From NCBI RefSeq assembly GCF_013030945.1, contig NZ_JABBXF010000049.1:37655-101654 (forward strand): 64,000 bases of DNA. The letters run 5' to 3'. The notes under the pieces were generated by a model that made no database searches, was not told the origin of the DNA, and saw nothing but the letters and a program-made list of their open reading frames with translations. Position 1 is the first letter of the stretch; each line of letters opens with the position of its first letter. Below are positions 1 to 9,491 of the stretch, in pieces. A program made the position numbers and the translations under genes. This DNA comes from Streptomyces morookaense. GTDB lineage: Bacteria; Actinomycetota; Actinomycetes; Streptomycetales; Streptomycetaceae.

Positions 1-312
1 GACTTCGTGCTTGGCCACGCGAAGGGGAACAAGGCTGTCGAGGTGACGGTCACCGTCGTCAACACCGGCACGGAGCGGCTCTCGGTCGAGACGGGACTGC
101 CCAACGTCAATGACGCCAAGGGGGCTTCCGCGGAGCTGGTGATCGACGGAAGCGGACGCCAGAAGGTCATCACCGGCTACGTCCTGCCCGGCAAGGAAAC
201 CGTCGGCAAGTACGCCTTCTCGCTGCCGCCCGATGCGGCCGACAAGGTCGAGGTCGAGTTCAGCCCGGATGCCAAGCGGTGGCCGGACGCCTACTGGTCC
301 GGCCCCAACTGA
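1..312 (+). CDS. C-terminal part of an unidentified protein (5' end outside window)
   Basis: The reading frame is open from the first base and stops at 310-312, so this is the last ~103 residues of a longer protein. The visible part alternates short hydrophobic and polar stretches (VEVTVTVVNTG, VLPGKETVGKYAFSLP) and fits a small Ig-like beta-sandwich of the DUF4352 kind, often found on secreted lipoproteins. No signal peptide or catalytic motif can be seen because the N-terminus is missing. The beta-sandwich is inferred from pattern only; the function is unknown. Confidence 0.7.
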   Translation, partial: DFVLGHAKGNKAVEVTVTVVNTGTERLSVETGLPNVNDAKGASAELVIDGSGRQKVITGYVLPGKETVGKYAFSLPPDAADKVEVEFSPDAKRWPDAYWSGPN

Positions 313-355
313 CCGGAGACCGTATCGGCCCAAGTCCGGGCAGAACTGGCGCCGG

Positions 356-520
356 CTACGGCGCGGACGATGACCCTCTGGCCAAGACGTGGGGGAACGT
401 GTGGCGCCAGTTGTTGCTCGGGTGGTGGTGGCCAGGAGGGTACTCGTGCACCGCTTGGCCGAGGAAGGTGAAGCCCGCAGCGCGGCAGACTGCGTTCGAG
501 GCCGTGTTCACCACGCGAGG
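356..520 (-). pseudogene. Relic of a GNAT N-acetyltransferase (C-terminal fragment)
   Basis: On the minus strand about 45 residues resemble the end of RimJ/RimL-type GNAT acetyltransferases: NTASNAVCRAAGFTFLG followed by a YPPGH segment and NNWR. In that family this stretch is the last part of the acetyl-CoA-binding fold. No start codon or N-terminal domain precedes it, and nothing similar continues upstream, so it is a decayed fragment. It fills most of the gap between the first gene and the AraC-type gene. Confidence 0.5.
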
Positions 521-649
521 AAAGGCATGGGCCGCGGGGCGGCGAGGCCACGAACTGAGAAAGCCGCCAACCAGGCACACGCCGGCGGCGGATACCGGTC
601 GAGCGAGCCCTCGCCTGGCTCAGTGGCGGCGCCCGTTCCGCAAAGCCCG

Positions 650-1544
650 CTACAGCCCGAACCGGCTGCCGACCTGGTACACGCGTGGATCGGCGATATA
701 GACGCTGAACCAGTCGTCGGTGAGAGTGCGGAAGGTGGCCGGGGTGCAGCCGGTCAGCAGGCGGAAGTCGCGGTTGAGGTGGGATTGGTCGGTGTAGCCG
801 CACGTTGCCGCGGCTTCGGCCCAGGAGGGCGGGGTGAGCGCTGCGCATGAGGGACATGACGCGCTGCAGCCGGGCGATGCGGGCCACGGTCTTGGGGGAC
901 AGCCCGACCTCCTGACGGAAGCGGACGTTCAAGTGCTGGCGGGACCATCCCACTTCGTCTGCCAGTGCGCCGATCGGCGCGGCTGCTGCGCCGGTCAGCC
1001 TGTTCCAGGCCCGGCGCACTTGAGGCGGTAGTTCCGGTCCCGCGCCGATGCGAGCCAGCAGGAAGTCGTCGAGGATCCGGAACCGGGTGAGCCAGTCCGG
1101 CGCCTCGGCCAGCTGTTCGGTGATCCGCCGGCCGCTCGGCCCCAAGAGGTCGGCGAACTGCACGCTCCTGCAGGCGAGTTCCCGCAGGGGGAAACCGAAA
1201 AGTGCGCGGGCCCCCAAGGGCGTGAGGAGCGCCACCAAGCCGTACTCCCGTCCGGACTGCCGGATGACGAGGGGGCCATCGCTCAGTCCGGACACCGGGG
1301 AGAGCGGGAGACTCTGTTGCAGCCCCGGGGTGTCGGTCACGAGATGTCGTACAGGGGTTTCGAAGTCGATGAGGAGCATCACCGCCGCGAGTGCTGTCAC
1401 TCGTCGCACCTGCGCCTGGGGGAGTGAGAAGTGCTGCCCCGTGTACCCCAGAACATGGCCGGCCAGCAGGGGATGCGCGGCACGGAAGGCCAGTTCGGCC
1501 GAGTGGGCTTCCTGTATGACGGTCACGGGGGTCCGGTCGTCCAT
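650..1544 (-). pseudogene. AraC-family transcriptional regulator with a probable frameshift
   Basis: The ATG at 1544 opens a frame with an N-terminal sensor-like region (about residues 1-180) and the first helix-turn-helix of an AraC domain (GALADEVGWSRQHLNVRFRQEVGLSPKT). Around 828-836 the frame runs out of family resemblance. Shifting by one base restores the second AraC helix-turn-helix (SWAEAAATCGYTDQSHLNRDF, then TGCTPATF) and ends at a stop at 650-652. The lesion sits in a GC-run, so it may be a real one-base indel or an assembly error. Without the shift the protein would read on into unrelated sequence and lose half its DNA-binding domain. The target is unknown. Confidence 0.7.
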
Positions 1545-1763
1545 GGAGTCGCTCCCTAGCGCAGACCCTACATTTTTCCAATCCCCTTCCTGCGAAGCCA
1601 AGCTAGCTTCGACTTGTTGCCCTGTCGGGCATACAGGCCCCGCTGCGGACCGCCCGCTCGGGGGAGGGGCGGTCCATGCGGGTTCCTGCGCAGATCGCGC
1701 GGAATCCGCGCTGCAGCAGCCCGATCCCGGCCCACACCCCTCACCCCACCCTTCCTGCCTCCC

Positions 1764-1811
1764 TGTAAAGCAAGCTTGACACCCATCGAGGGGTGACAAG
1801 TAAGCTTTACA
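1764..1811 (+). promoter_or_regulatory. Two palindromic operators before the XRE regulator
   Basis: TGTAAAGCAAGCTTGACA (1764-1781) is close to a perfect palindrome (TGTnAAGC-AA-GCTTnACA). TGACAAGTAAGCTTTACA (1794-1811) is a second, weaker copy matching the inverse of the first at 14 of 18 positions. Their centres are 30 bp apart, about three helical turns. The left copy contains TTGACA, a possible -35 box, and the right copy ends two bases before the GTG start of the XRE gene. This layout suggests autoregulation by that protein. Confidence 0.6.
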
Positions 1812-1812
1812 T

Positions 1813-2025
1813 GTGCGAAACAGCGTCAGGAAACTGCGGTCGTCGCGAGGGCTCTCCCAGGGTCAGCTGGGCACAGCCCTCGGGGTCTCACGGCAGACGA
1901 TCAACGCCATCGAGACCGAGCGGTACACGCCTTCCCTGCCGCTCGCCTTGTCCATGGCCAAGTTCTTCGAGGTCAGCGTTGAGGAGATGTTTCATGTCAG
2001 CGAGAGCCCAGCAGATGACCAATAA
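1813..2025 (+). CDS. Small XRE-family (YozG/Cro-like) DNA-binding regulator
   Basis: This 70-residue protein is one helix-turn-helix domain: VRKLRSSRGLSQGQLGTALGV, then SRQTINAIETERYTPSLPLALSMAKFF and the EVSVEEMF ending typical of compact Cro/XRE repressors. The GTG at 1813 is chosen because it opens directly on the domain, and the message would be nearly leaderless. Its 3' end overlaps the next gene by 32 bases, so the two are probably co-transcribed and translationally coupled. In this family, such regulators often control a downstream small membrane protein, as here. Two palindromes lie immediately upstream. Confidence 0.88.
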   Translation: MRNSVRKLRSSRGLSQGQLGTALGVSRQTINAIETERYTPSLPLALSMAKFFEVSVEEMFHVSESPADDQ

Positions 2026-2401
2026 CACAGCCAGGCGGGCCGTTCCCGGCTTCTTCCTCGCCGTCGGAGTCGCCTGCCTCACGGCCGCGACCGTCGGCGG
2101 CCACCTCGCCCTCGGTTTGGTGACGTTCGGGATCCTGGCGGCCTCCAGCCTTGCCTTAGTGCTGCTGGGACGCCGGAGCGAGACCTATCAGGGCCTCACC
2201 GAGAAGGAACCCGACGAGCGCTTCGCCCGGATCGGAGGGCTGGCCTGGGCCGGCACGGGCATCGTGCTCACCGTGGGGAACCTCGGCGCCTTCATCGGCG
2301 AGCTGGCATCCGGACGAAGCGGCGATCCGTATTTCTGGTTCGTCGCCATCGCCGCCATCACCTACATCGTGTTCGTCGCCTTGTTGTCTCGGCATACCTG
2401 A
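1994..2401 (+). CDS. Small integral membrane protein, partner of the XRE regulator
   Basis: A 135-residue protein with about four membrane segments: two close together at ~15-55 (FFLAVGVACLTAATVGG; LGLVTFGILAASSLALVLLG), one at ~75-95 (LAWAGTGIVLTVGNLGAFIG) and one near the C-terminus (FVAIAAITYIVFVALL). The ATG at 1994 has GAGGAG 7 bases upstream inside the 3' end of the XRE gene, so the genes overlap. No catalytic motif is visible. By position it is the likely regulated product of the XRE gene, but its function is unknown. Confidence 0.8.
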   Translation: MSARAQQMTNNTARRAVPGFFLAVGVACLTAATVGGHLALGLVTFGILAASSLALVLLGRRSETYQGLTEKEPDERFARIGGLAWAGTGIVLTVGNLGAFIGELASGRSGDPYFWFVAIAAITYIVFVALLSRHT

Positions 2402-2419
2402 AAGGCTGTTTTCCTGGTC

Positions 2420-2464
2420 ATGGCACGAGGTATCTGGTCGCAGAAGGTTCGTTCGGCCCGCTGA
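2420..2464 (+). CDS. Candidate leader peptide of the ABC-F gene (uORF)
   Basis: ATG at 2420 starts a 14-codon frame, MARGIWSQKVRSAR, ending in TGA at 2462-2464, inside the leader of the ABC-F gene. Its last codons cover the 5' arm of a hairpin (2442-2478). Ribosome-mediated attenuation through short leader peptides is established for several antibiotic-resistance ABC-F and erm genes; that this frame acts so is inference. The only nearby purine-rich stretch (AAAGG at 2401-2405) is about 14 bases away, longer than ideal. Confidence 0.4.
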   Translation: MARGIWSQKVRSAR

Positions 2465-2478
2465 CGGCGGCGCCTTCT
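2442..2478 (+). terminator. Possible attenuator hairpin in the ABC-F leader
   Basis: AGAAGG (2442-2447) pairs with CCTTCT (2473-2478), with inner GC-rich pairing (CCGC with GCGG), followed by a pyrimidine-rich tract with several T-runs (2475-2500). It lies ~110 bases before the ABC-F start and overlaps the leader reading frame, as expected for a conditional terminator. The inner stem has an internal loop, so the strength is uncertain. Confidence 0.4.
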
Positions 2479-2586
2479 TCTCTTCTTTCTGTTTTCTGTC
2501 GAAGCTGAATCTGCGCTCGCCGTTCCGGTTCCCGCCGGGCGGCCGTTTCGTGTTGCCCGGCTCCACTGCGAGCTGCGGAGCATCCG

Positions 2587-4287
<1,701 letters not shown>

Positions 4288-4601
4288 AAGCAGGACCGAT
4301 ACCGGAAGGACCGCCGTGCCTCGGCAGGGTGGCTGGGCGGTCAACGCGGCTGCCCAGGAGAGCCAATTGCCCGAGTGAGGCTGAGGTCACCGCGCATCCG
4401 CGCAGTCTCAACGCGAATATTGATCCGCACAGTTGACCATTAGCACGGACAACCAGCATGACACATAGGGGAGTTGGAGTTCCTTGTGCTGTGTTCCGCG
4501 CGAGAGCCACGTGGGGGGCAAATGGCGATCTTATGTCTATGACTCGGTGGGTGCGCATGATGGGCTTGTGTCGAACATGCGTACCCTCAAGGGGAGGATC
4601 G
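4288..4601 (+). other. Intergenic region before the secreted nuclease
   Basis: This 314-base stretch has no convincing gene. It is less GC-rich around 4405-4470, where TTGATC (4420) and TTGACC (4433) could be -35 boxes, but no good -10 follows at the right distance. The ribosome site GGGGAGGA (4591-4598) at its right end sets the start of the next gene. Confidence 0.4.
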
Positions 4602-6587
4602 TTGAGACGCATACGCACTTTGCCAGCGCTGCGGCGCCTCGCCGTCGGCGCTGTCCTGGCTGTTCTCGTGGGTGGGGGAACAGCATCGGCCACTGGGTTA
4701 CCGCCGGGACCCAGCCCGTCGGCAGCTCCGGCGTCGCGCCCGGCAGCCGGTCCGGAGAACGCGGCTGCTGCCGGGGCGCGGCCAGTGTCCGGCAAGAACC
4801 CGGCGGCCGGCCCGCAGTACACCAAGTCCGGCAGCACCTGGCGCGTCATCACCCCGGAGACGGTGTTGCGGAACACGGTCACCGACGCCGACGGCCACAC
4901 GGCCAACCTCACGTTCGAGGTGTGGACGACAGACGCTGACGGCAAGCCGAAGACGCAAGTCAAACTGACCGACGCCAACCCGTACGGTGTCCTGGTGTCG
5001 CCTTTCGTCGCGTCGGGGAGGACCGCGCAGGTCACCGTCCCGTACGGCAGGCTCAAGCCGGGCGTGACCTACACCTTCCACACCTCTGCCTACGACGGAA
5101 GCCTGTACGAGACGGACTGGTCGCCGTGGGCGAACTTCCGCATCGAGCCCTATGTGACGTTCCCCGCGCCGCAGGCGTCGTCGTCGATCGACCCGGTCGC
5201 CCAGAAGATCATCGAGTTCACGCGCTCCGACCCGGGCCCGGCGCTGCCGACCCTGCGCAAGGACGGCACGGCCCTCAAGGCCCCCACGAAGAAGCGCACG
5301 TGCGGCAAGCCCGACGCGCAGGGTCACGAGCTGTGCTTCGAGCTGAACCCGCCGTCCAAGAAGGCTCTGCGGTCGGCGGCGCCCGTGGGGCCGGCCGTCG
5401 ATCTGGTCGACTGGTGCTTCGACAAGCCGTCCGGCCTGGACTACATGAACCGGACCGAAGCCTGCCTGAAGAGCATCGGCACCGGCACGCTGATCTTCAC
5501 CAGCACCGACCCGAAGAAGCCCGCGCTGGGGACGGCCACCTTCAACATCGAGCAGCGCATCAAGACCTACCCGAAGAAGGGCGACAGCGGCTCGGACTTC
5601 GCCGAGTTCGACCAGCAGATCGTGCTGGTGCCCCAGCACATCGACCCCGAGCTCAAGGGCGTCCGCATGAAGTGGAACGTCGGGTCGTCGTGCAAGTCCT
5701 GCGTGACATCGAACATCCGCTGGGCGGACAACCAGAACAACACTGCGGGCGACGCGTACTGGGACGCCGCGACAGCCGACCCGTACAGCGGGCGCTGGGG
5801 AACCATCCAGACCACCTGGTCCGGAACAGGCAAGGAGACCATCGACCTCGGATGGTCGGTCACCGCCACCGTGGACGCCGGCGGGAACCCCGCCACGGCC
5901 AACTTCGGCACCAGCGGCGTGGACTCCGTACGGGAGCTGGCCCCACGCTGCGACGACATCCTCAAGGGCCCCTCGCCCGGCTGTGTTCTACCGTTCTTCA
6001 AGCCGACCTACACCGTCGACACCAACCTGTACCCGGCGGCCGGCGCGTACTACTGGCTGATGCAGGAGAAGATGCCCGACCACGCCGGTTCGGTGAAGTG
6101 GGACTCCCTTCTGCACTACCTCGGCCTGGACACCACGGTGAAGAACAGCAGCGGCCAGCCGTGGTCGGCGAACGACAGTCGCGGACTGGTGTGCCCGAGC
6201 GGCTGGTCCAAGCACCCGGCCGACGCGTCGCTGGGAACCCTCTCCTGCGACGAGTACGCCATGGCCACCACCCACGAGAGCGGCGGTTTCCCCGGAGGCG
6301 TCCACAAGGTGTCCTCCGGCGATGAGTGCGCTCAGCTGTTCACCGACAAGATGGGCGACGGCAGCAACTTCGGTCTGCTCGCCGACACGAGGAAGACTGA
6401 AAACGGCCCGAGCGGCAAGGAACGCTGCGGGAGGGCGTCGATCCCCGACGTCCAGAACTCCGGCGCGTTCCACGAGTTCCCGGCCCCGTCGTGGCGGATG
6501 CTCGACAATGACGGGTTCTTCGTCAGAAATCCCGGCTTCGAGCACTGCGCGGACACCAGCACCACCTGCATCTGGCGCAAGGCGTAA
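4602..6587 (+). CDS. Secreted protein with a C-terminal NucA/NucB-type DNase domain (candidate toxin)
   Basis: TTG at 4602 is chosen because GGGGAGGA lies 3 bases upstream of it and the frame then opens with a signal peptide: RRIR, a hydrophobic core LAVGAVLAVLVGGG and an Ala-x-Ala cut near TASA. After a Pro/Ala-rich linker comes a fibronectin-like region (LTFEVWTTDADGK to TDWSPWANFRIEPY), then a long middle part, and at the C-terminus SCDEYAMATTHESGG (~548-562), the core of the NucA/NucB deoxyribonuclease family, with further conserved Cys residues. The 661-residue layout of exported repeat region plus terminal nuclease is that of polymorphic toxins. A convergent SMI1/KNR4 gene lies directly downstream. 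DNase activity is family knowledge, not shown here. Confidence 0.75.
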   Translation: MRRIRTLPALRRLAVGAVLAVLVGGGTASATGLPPGPSPSAAPASRPAAGPENAAAAGARPVSGKNPAAGPQYTKSGSTWRVITPETVLRNTVTDADGHTANLTFEVWTTDADGKPKTQVKLTDANPYGVLVSPFVASGRTAQVTVPYGRLKPGVTYTFHTSAYDGSLYETDWSPWANFRIEPYVTFPAPQASSSIDPVAQKIIEFTRSDPGPALPTLRKDGTALKAPTKKRTCGKPDAQGHELCFELNPPSKKALRSAAPVGPAVDLVDWCFDKPSGLDYMNRTEACLKSIGTGTLIFTSTDPKKPALGTATFNIEQRIKTYPKKGDSGSDFAEFDQQIVLVPQHIDPELKGVRMKWNVGSSCKSCVTSNIRWADNQNNTAGDAYWDAATADPYSGRWGTIQTTWSGTGKETIDLGWSVTATVDAGGNPATANFGTSGVDSVRELAPRCDDILKGPSPGCVLPFFKPTYTVDTNLYPAAGAYYWLMQEKMPDHAGSVKWDSLLHYLGLDTTVKNSSGQPWSANDSRGLVCPSGWSKHPADASLGTLSCDEYAMATTHESGGFPGGVHKVSSGDECAQLFTDKMGDGSNFGLLADTRKTENGPSGKERCGRASIPDVQNSGAFHEFPAPSWRMLDNDGFFVRNPGFEHCADTSTTCIWRKA

Positions 6588-6611
6588 CAGCACCGCCTGA
6601 ACATGCCCTGT

Positions 6612-6636
6612 GGGGGTCGGCCCTGCGCCGGCCCCC
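6612..6636 (+). terminator. GC-rich hairpin between convergent genes
   Basis: GGGGGTCGGC (6612-6621) and GCCGGCCCCC (6627-6636) form a 10-bp stem with one G:T pair and a 5-base loop, between the stops of the nuclease gene and the convergent SMI1/KNR4 gene. It could stop transcription in both directions. There is no T-run, which is common in Streptomyces. Confidence 0.65.
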
Positions 6637-6660
6637 AACCCGCGTCTGCGACCGGACCGT

Positions 6661-7578
6661 TCAGCCGGTGTACTCCACCCACGGGTGGTCCGGATCAGGA
6701 TAGTTCGGCGGCCCCCATACCAGGGCGCCGCCCGCAAGACCGGGCCTGGCGCCCGTGACAAGGACCGGCGCCTCCAAGGCGTCGGCGAACTCCTCCAGGT
6801 AGACGGTCAGTGACGCGTATTCCGCCCAGTGCTCCGCGTATCGGCTGAAGTAGCCCAACTCGCCGGTGGTGCTGTCCAGATAGAGGCCGGAGCTGCGGTC
6901 GTCGACCCCGTACGAGCAGAACGGAATCCACGACGGCCGCCACGTCGGGTCCTCATCACTACGGCTGCGCTGCTGGAACATCATCTGCATCCGGTAGAAG
7001 GCGACCACCGCGTCCAGGTCCATCAACGCACGGTTGTCCAGCAGGAACCCCGCGCCGCGCACGTCGCGGACACCGGCATGCAGGGACCACAGCGCCTTCA
7101 GATCCGCGGGGATCCGCAGGCCGAGCGCCGCTTCCAGCGCGGCGATCTCCTCCACGGACGCACCAGCTTTGAGGGACCCGTACGACGCCGGGGCATGCTC
7201 ACGCAGCCATGCCTCGATCCGCCGCCACGCTGCGGTCACCTGCCGCACCGCAACCTCGTCCAGACCGCGATCCGGCGCCTGGTCTTGGTCGTCGTCGCCG
7301 GTGGCGGGCGGCTGTGTCACAGTGATGCCCCGGATCTCCACCCGGCCCTCTCCCAGCAGCGGGGGGCCGTAGGCGTAGTGCACCCGCAGCGCCGGGCAGT
7401 CCTCGAAGGTGTCGCCATCGATCTCCACGGTGTACAGAGACGGCTCGCCCTGCGGAGTTCCCATGAGGGGATCGTCTCCGAGCTGCGCACGCAGAACCTT
7501 CACCGCGTAACTGACTCCGCCGCCCAGCTCGTTGCAGCGCTCCTGTATGTGCGGGGGTATGTCAACGGTCGTGGCCAT
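6661..7578 (-). CDS. SMI1/KNR4 family protein, probable immunity protein
   Basis: A 305-residue protein. The C-terminal half fits the SMI1/KNR4 superfamily: AAWRRIEAWLREHAP, then ASVEEIAALEAALGLRIPADLK and WSLHAG, followed by a YGVDDRSSGLYLDSTTGELGYF stretch of the usual beta strands. The N-terminal ~120 residues are less clear. The ATG at 7578 has GGGAG about 10 bases upstream. SMI1/KNR4 proteins are widespread immunity partners of polymorphic toxins, and this gene ends next to the secreted nuclease, so an immunity role is inferred. The opposite orientation is unusual for a toxin/immunity pair. Confidence 0.7.
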   Translation of the reverse strand: MATTVDIPPHIQERCNELGGGVSYAVKVLRAQLGDDPLMGTPQGEPSLYTVEIDGDTFEDCPALRVHYAYGPPLLGEGRVEIRGITVTQPPATGDDDQDQAPDRGLDEVAVRQVTAAWRRIEAWLREHAPASYGSLKAGASVEEIAALEAALGLRIPADLKALWSLHAGVRDVRGAGFLLDNRALMDLDAVVAFYRMQMMFQQRSRSDEDPTWRPSWIPFCSYGVDDRSSGLYLDSTTGELGYFSRYAEHWAEYASLTVYLEEFADALEAPVLVTGARPGLAGGALVWGPPNYPDPDHPWVEYTG

Positions 7579-8345
7579 GGCGCGATGTCTCCCTGCGGTC
7601 GTCGCGTGGTCGCTGACGTGGAACTCGGATCGTAATCGAGGCCATGGCGCCGCTCCAGGCAGGCAGTACACGGCCCCGCGCCCGAGCCGAGATCGCTTTC
7701 GGGCCCGCTCGCAGGCCTGTGGGCGCTGCAGCGGCGGGTGCAGTTCAGCGGGAGAGGCGGATCTCGAGGTGGCCGCCGGGGTCCTGCGGGAGGACAGAGC
7801 GGAGCACGGGGGCGGGGTCGGCGAGGGCCGTGGTGACCGACACCCTGCCGAGGCGCCCCGGCCGCCGGAACAAGCCACCATGAAGTTCCAGAAACTCTAG
7901 GGAATTTCAGGGAATCCCGAGCCCACGCCGCCACCCCCAGCGCCCCGCAAACAGGCAGCTCCGAGCCCGGCCCATGTCGCGAACGGTTCAATTCCCGCCC
8001 ACTCGAGTCCGGTTCGCCGCCCCGGCCCGTACGGCCGAAAATCGCCCTTGCCCGTCACTGAGTGGCATGGACAGGATGATGATCATCCGTTCCCGACGAT
8101 CACCTCCAACGGTCCTCAACACTCATCGACACCCTCAACACCCCCCACCCCCAACACCGTTGATGTGGACCGGAGAAGGCCCTCGTGTCCTCCCTCCCGG
8201 CGGTGCATCGCCTGATGAAGGTCACAGCGGCGTGCCCTTCAATTCCCGGCAGTGACATACCGACTCGCTACACGGCCGGGCGAGCCGACGGCGTGCTGTG
8301 CCGCCGTGCGGGTCGGCCCGATGTGCACAACAGAGGTGAAAAGAC
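7579..8345. other. Intergenic region upstream of the hydroxyphenylglycine operon
   Basis: In 767 bases no intact gene stands out. On the minus strand around 7740-7890 a short stretch reads like the end of a real protein (RVSVTTALADPAPVLRSVL...PGGHLEIRLS, then stop) but has no family match that I recognise. The part from 8040 to 8345 is poorer in G, rich in short C/A runs, and should hold the promoter of the 8346-13787 operon. I could not fix -35/-10 boxes. Confidence 0.4.
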
Positions 8346-9491
8346 GTGACTTTGCTGGCTGTCGACCACGTCGGCCTGAGCGTGGGGGACGCCGTTCAGG
8401 CGGCCCACTACTTCCGCTCGGCCTACGGATTCCACATCGAAGCGGAGACCGGCCCCGGAGCCGGGCCGGACGGCACCCGTTCGTTCGTCCTCCGGCACGG
8501 GGACGTCCGGCTCATGGTGACCTCCTCCCTGAACGGCAACGGCCCCACGGCCGACTTCGTCCGCCGCCACGGCGACGGCGTACGGGATGTGGCCTTCTCG
8601 TCCACCGACGCGGTCGGCGACTTCGAGCGCGCCGTCGCGGCCGGAGCCGAGGCCGTTCAGGAACCGGTGGTTCACGAGGACGAGTCCGGACGGGTCACCG
8701 TCGCCGTCATCGGAACCGACTCCGACCTGGTCCACTCGCTCGTCCAGCGCGACAACCCGGACGGCTCCTTCCTGCCCGGCGTCCACCGGCCCGTCCCGCA
8801 CCAGGGCGGCAGCGCCGGCCCGGCCGGCGACGCCACCGCCCACCACCTCCACACCGTCGACCACTTGGCACTCTGCCTGCGCCCGGACACCCTGGACCGC
8901 TCGGTCTCCTTCTACGAGCGCGCCCTCGGCCTGCGCCACACCTACGACGAGACCATCGTCGTCGGCGGCCAGACCATGAATTCCAAGGTCGTGCAGAACG
9001 ACAGCCGCCGCATCACCTTCACCATGGTCGAACCCCGCACCGACGGCCCCCGGGGCCAACTCCACGACTTCCTCGACAACTTCGGCGGCCCCGGCGTCCA
9101 GCACATCGCCTTCGGCACCGACGCCATCGCCGACGCCGTACGTGCACTGGCCGTCCGCGGTGTGGACTTCCTCTCCACCCCCTCCGCCTACTACACGGCG
9201 CTGGCCGAACGCGGTATCGACGTCGGCATGGAGACGGAGACCCTGCGCGAACTGAGCCTCCTGGTCGACCGCGACGACTGGGGCCACCTGATACAGATCT
9301 TCACCCGGTCCCCCTACGCCCGGCGCACCCTCTTCTTCGAGCTCATCCAGCGCGTCGAGGCCCGCACCTTCGGCAGCGGCAACATCAAGGCCCTCTACGA
9401 GGCCGTCGAACGCGAACGCACTCGCACCGGCGTGGACGAGACCGGGACCGACACCGCGACCCCCGCCCTCGCGGGCACGGCACAGGCATGA
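8346..9491 (+). CDS. hmaS: 4-hydroxymandelate synthase (HPPD-like Fe(II) dioxygenase)
   Basis: This 381-residue protein has two vicinal-oxygen-chelate domains. The iron ligands of the HPPD/HmaS family are visible as H173 (TVDHLALCL), H253 (GVQHIAFGTD) and E332 (LFFELIQR). HPPD and HmaS share the substrate 4-hydroxyphenylpyruvate; HPPD makes homogentisate, HmaS makes 4-hydroxymandelate. The segment VVGGQTMNSKVVQ...ITFTMVEP fits HmaS of glycopeptide and CDA clusters better than HPPD, which has a Pro/Asn-containing motif there. The next gene, a hydroxymandelate oxidase overlapping by ATGA, supports this. GTG at 8346 starts close to the first VOC strand. It heads a five-gene operon making 4-hydroxyphenylglycine. 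Confidence 0.88.
   Translation: MTLLAVDHVGLSVGDAVQAAHYFRSAYGFHIEAETGPGAGPDGTRSFVLRHGDVRLMVTSSLNGNGPTADFVRRHGDGVRDVAFSSTDAVGDFERAVAAGAEAVQEPVVHEDESGRVTVAVIGTDSDLVHSLVQRDNPDGSFLPGVHRPVPHQGGSAGPAGDATAHHLHTVDHLALCLRPDTLDRSVSFYERALGLRHTYDETIVVGGQTMNSKVVQNDSRRITFTMVEPRTDGPRGQLHDFLDNFGGPGVQHIAFGTDAIADAVRALAVRGVDFLSTPSAYYTALAERGIDVGMETETLRELSLLVDRDDWGHLIQIFTRSPYARRTLFFELIQRVEARTFGSGNIKALYEAVERERTRTGVDETGTDTATPALAGTAQA

Noticed and set aside
291..1799. Very long minus-strand frame over the AraC gene, the GNAT relic and upstream DNA
   Set aside because: Only the part from 1544 to ~836 matches AraC; the rest is Arg/Pro-rich read-through typical of a wrong frame in high-GC DNA.
7740..7890. Possible short minus gene (30-45 residues)
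   Set aside because: There is no adequate start or ribosome site and no recognised family; it is only mentioned as a possible relic.
8346..9491. hmaS as tyrosine-catabolic HPPD
   Set aside because: The neighbours (hydroxymandelate oxidase, HpgT) and the MNSKVVQ...FTMVEP segment fit hydroxymandelate synthase; no homogentisate dioxygenase is near.
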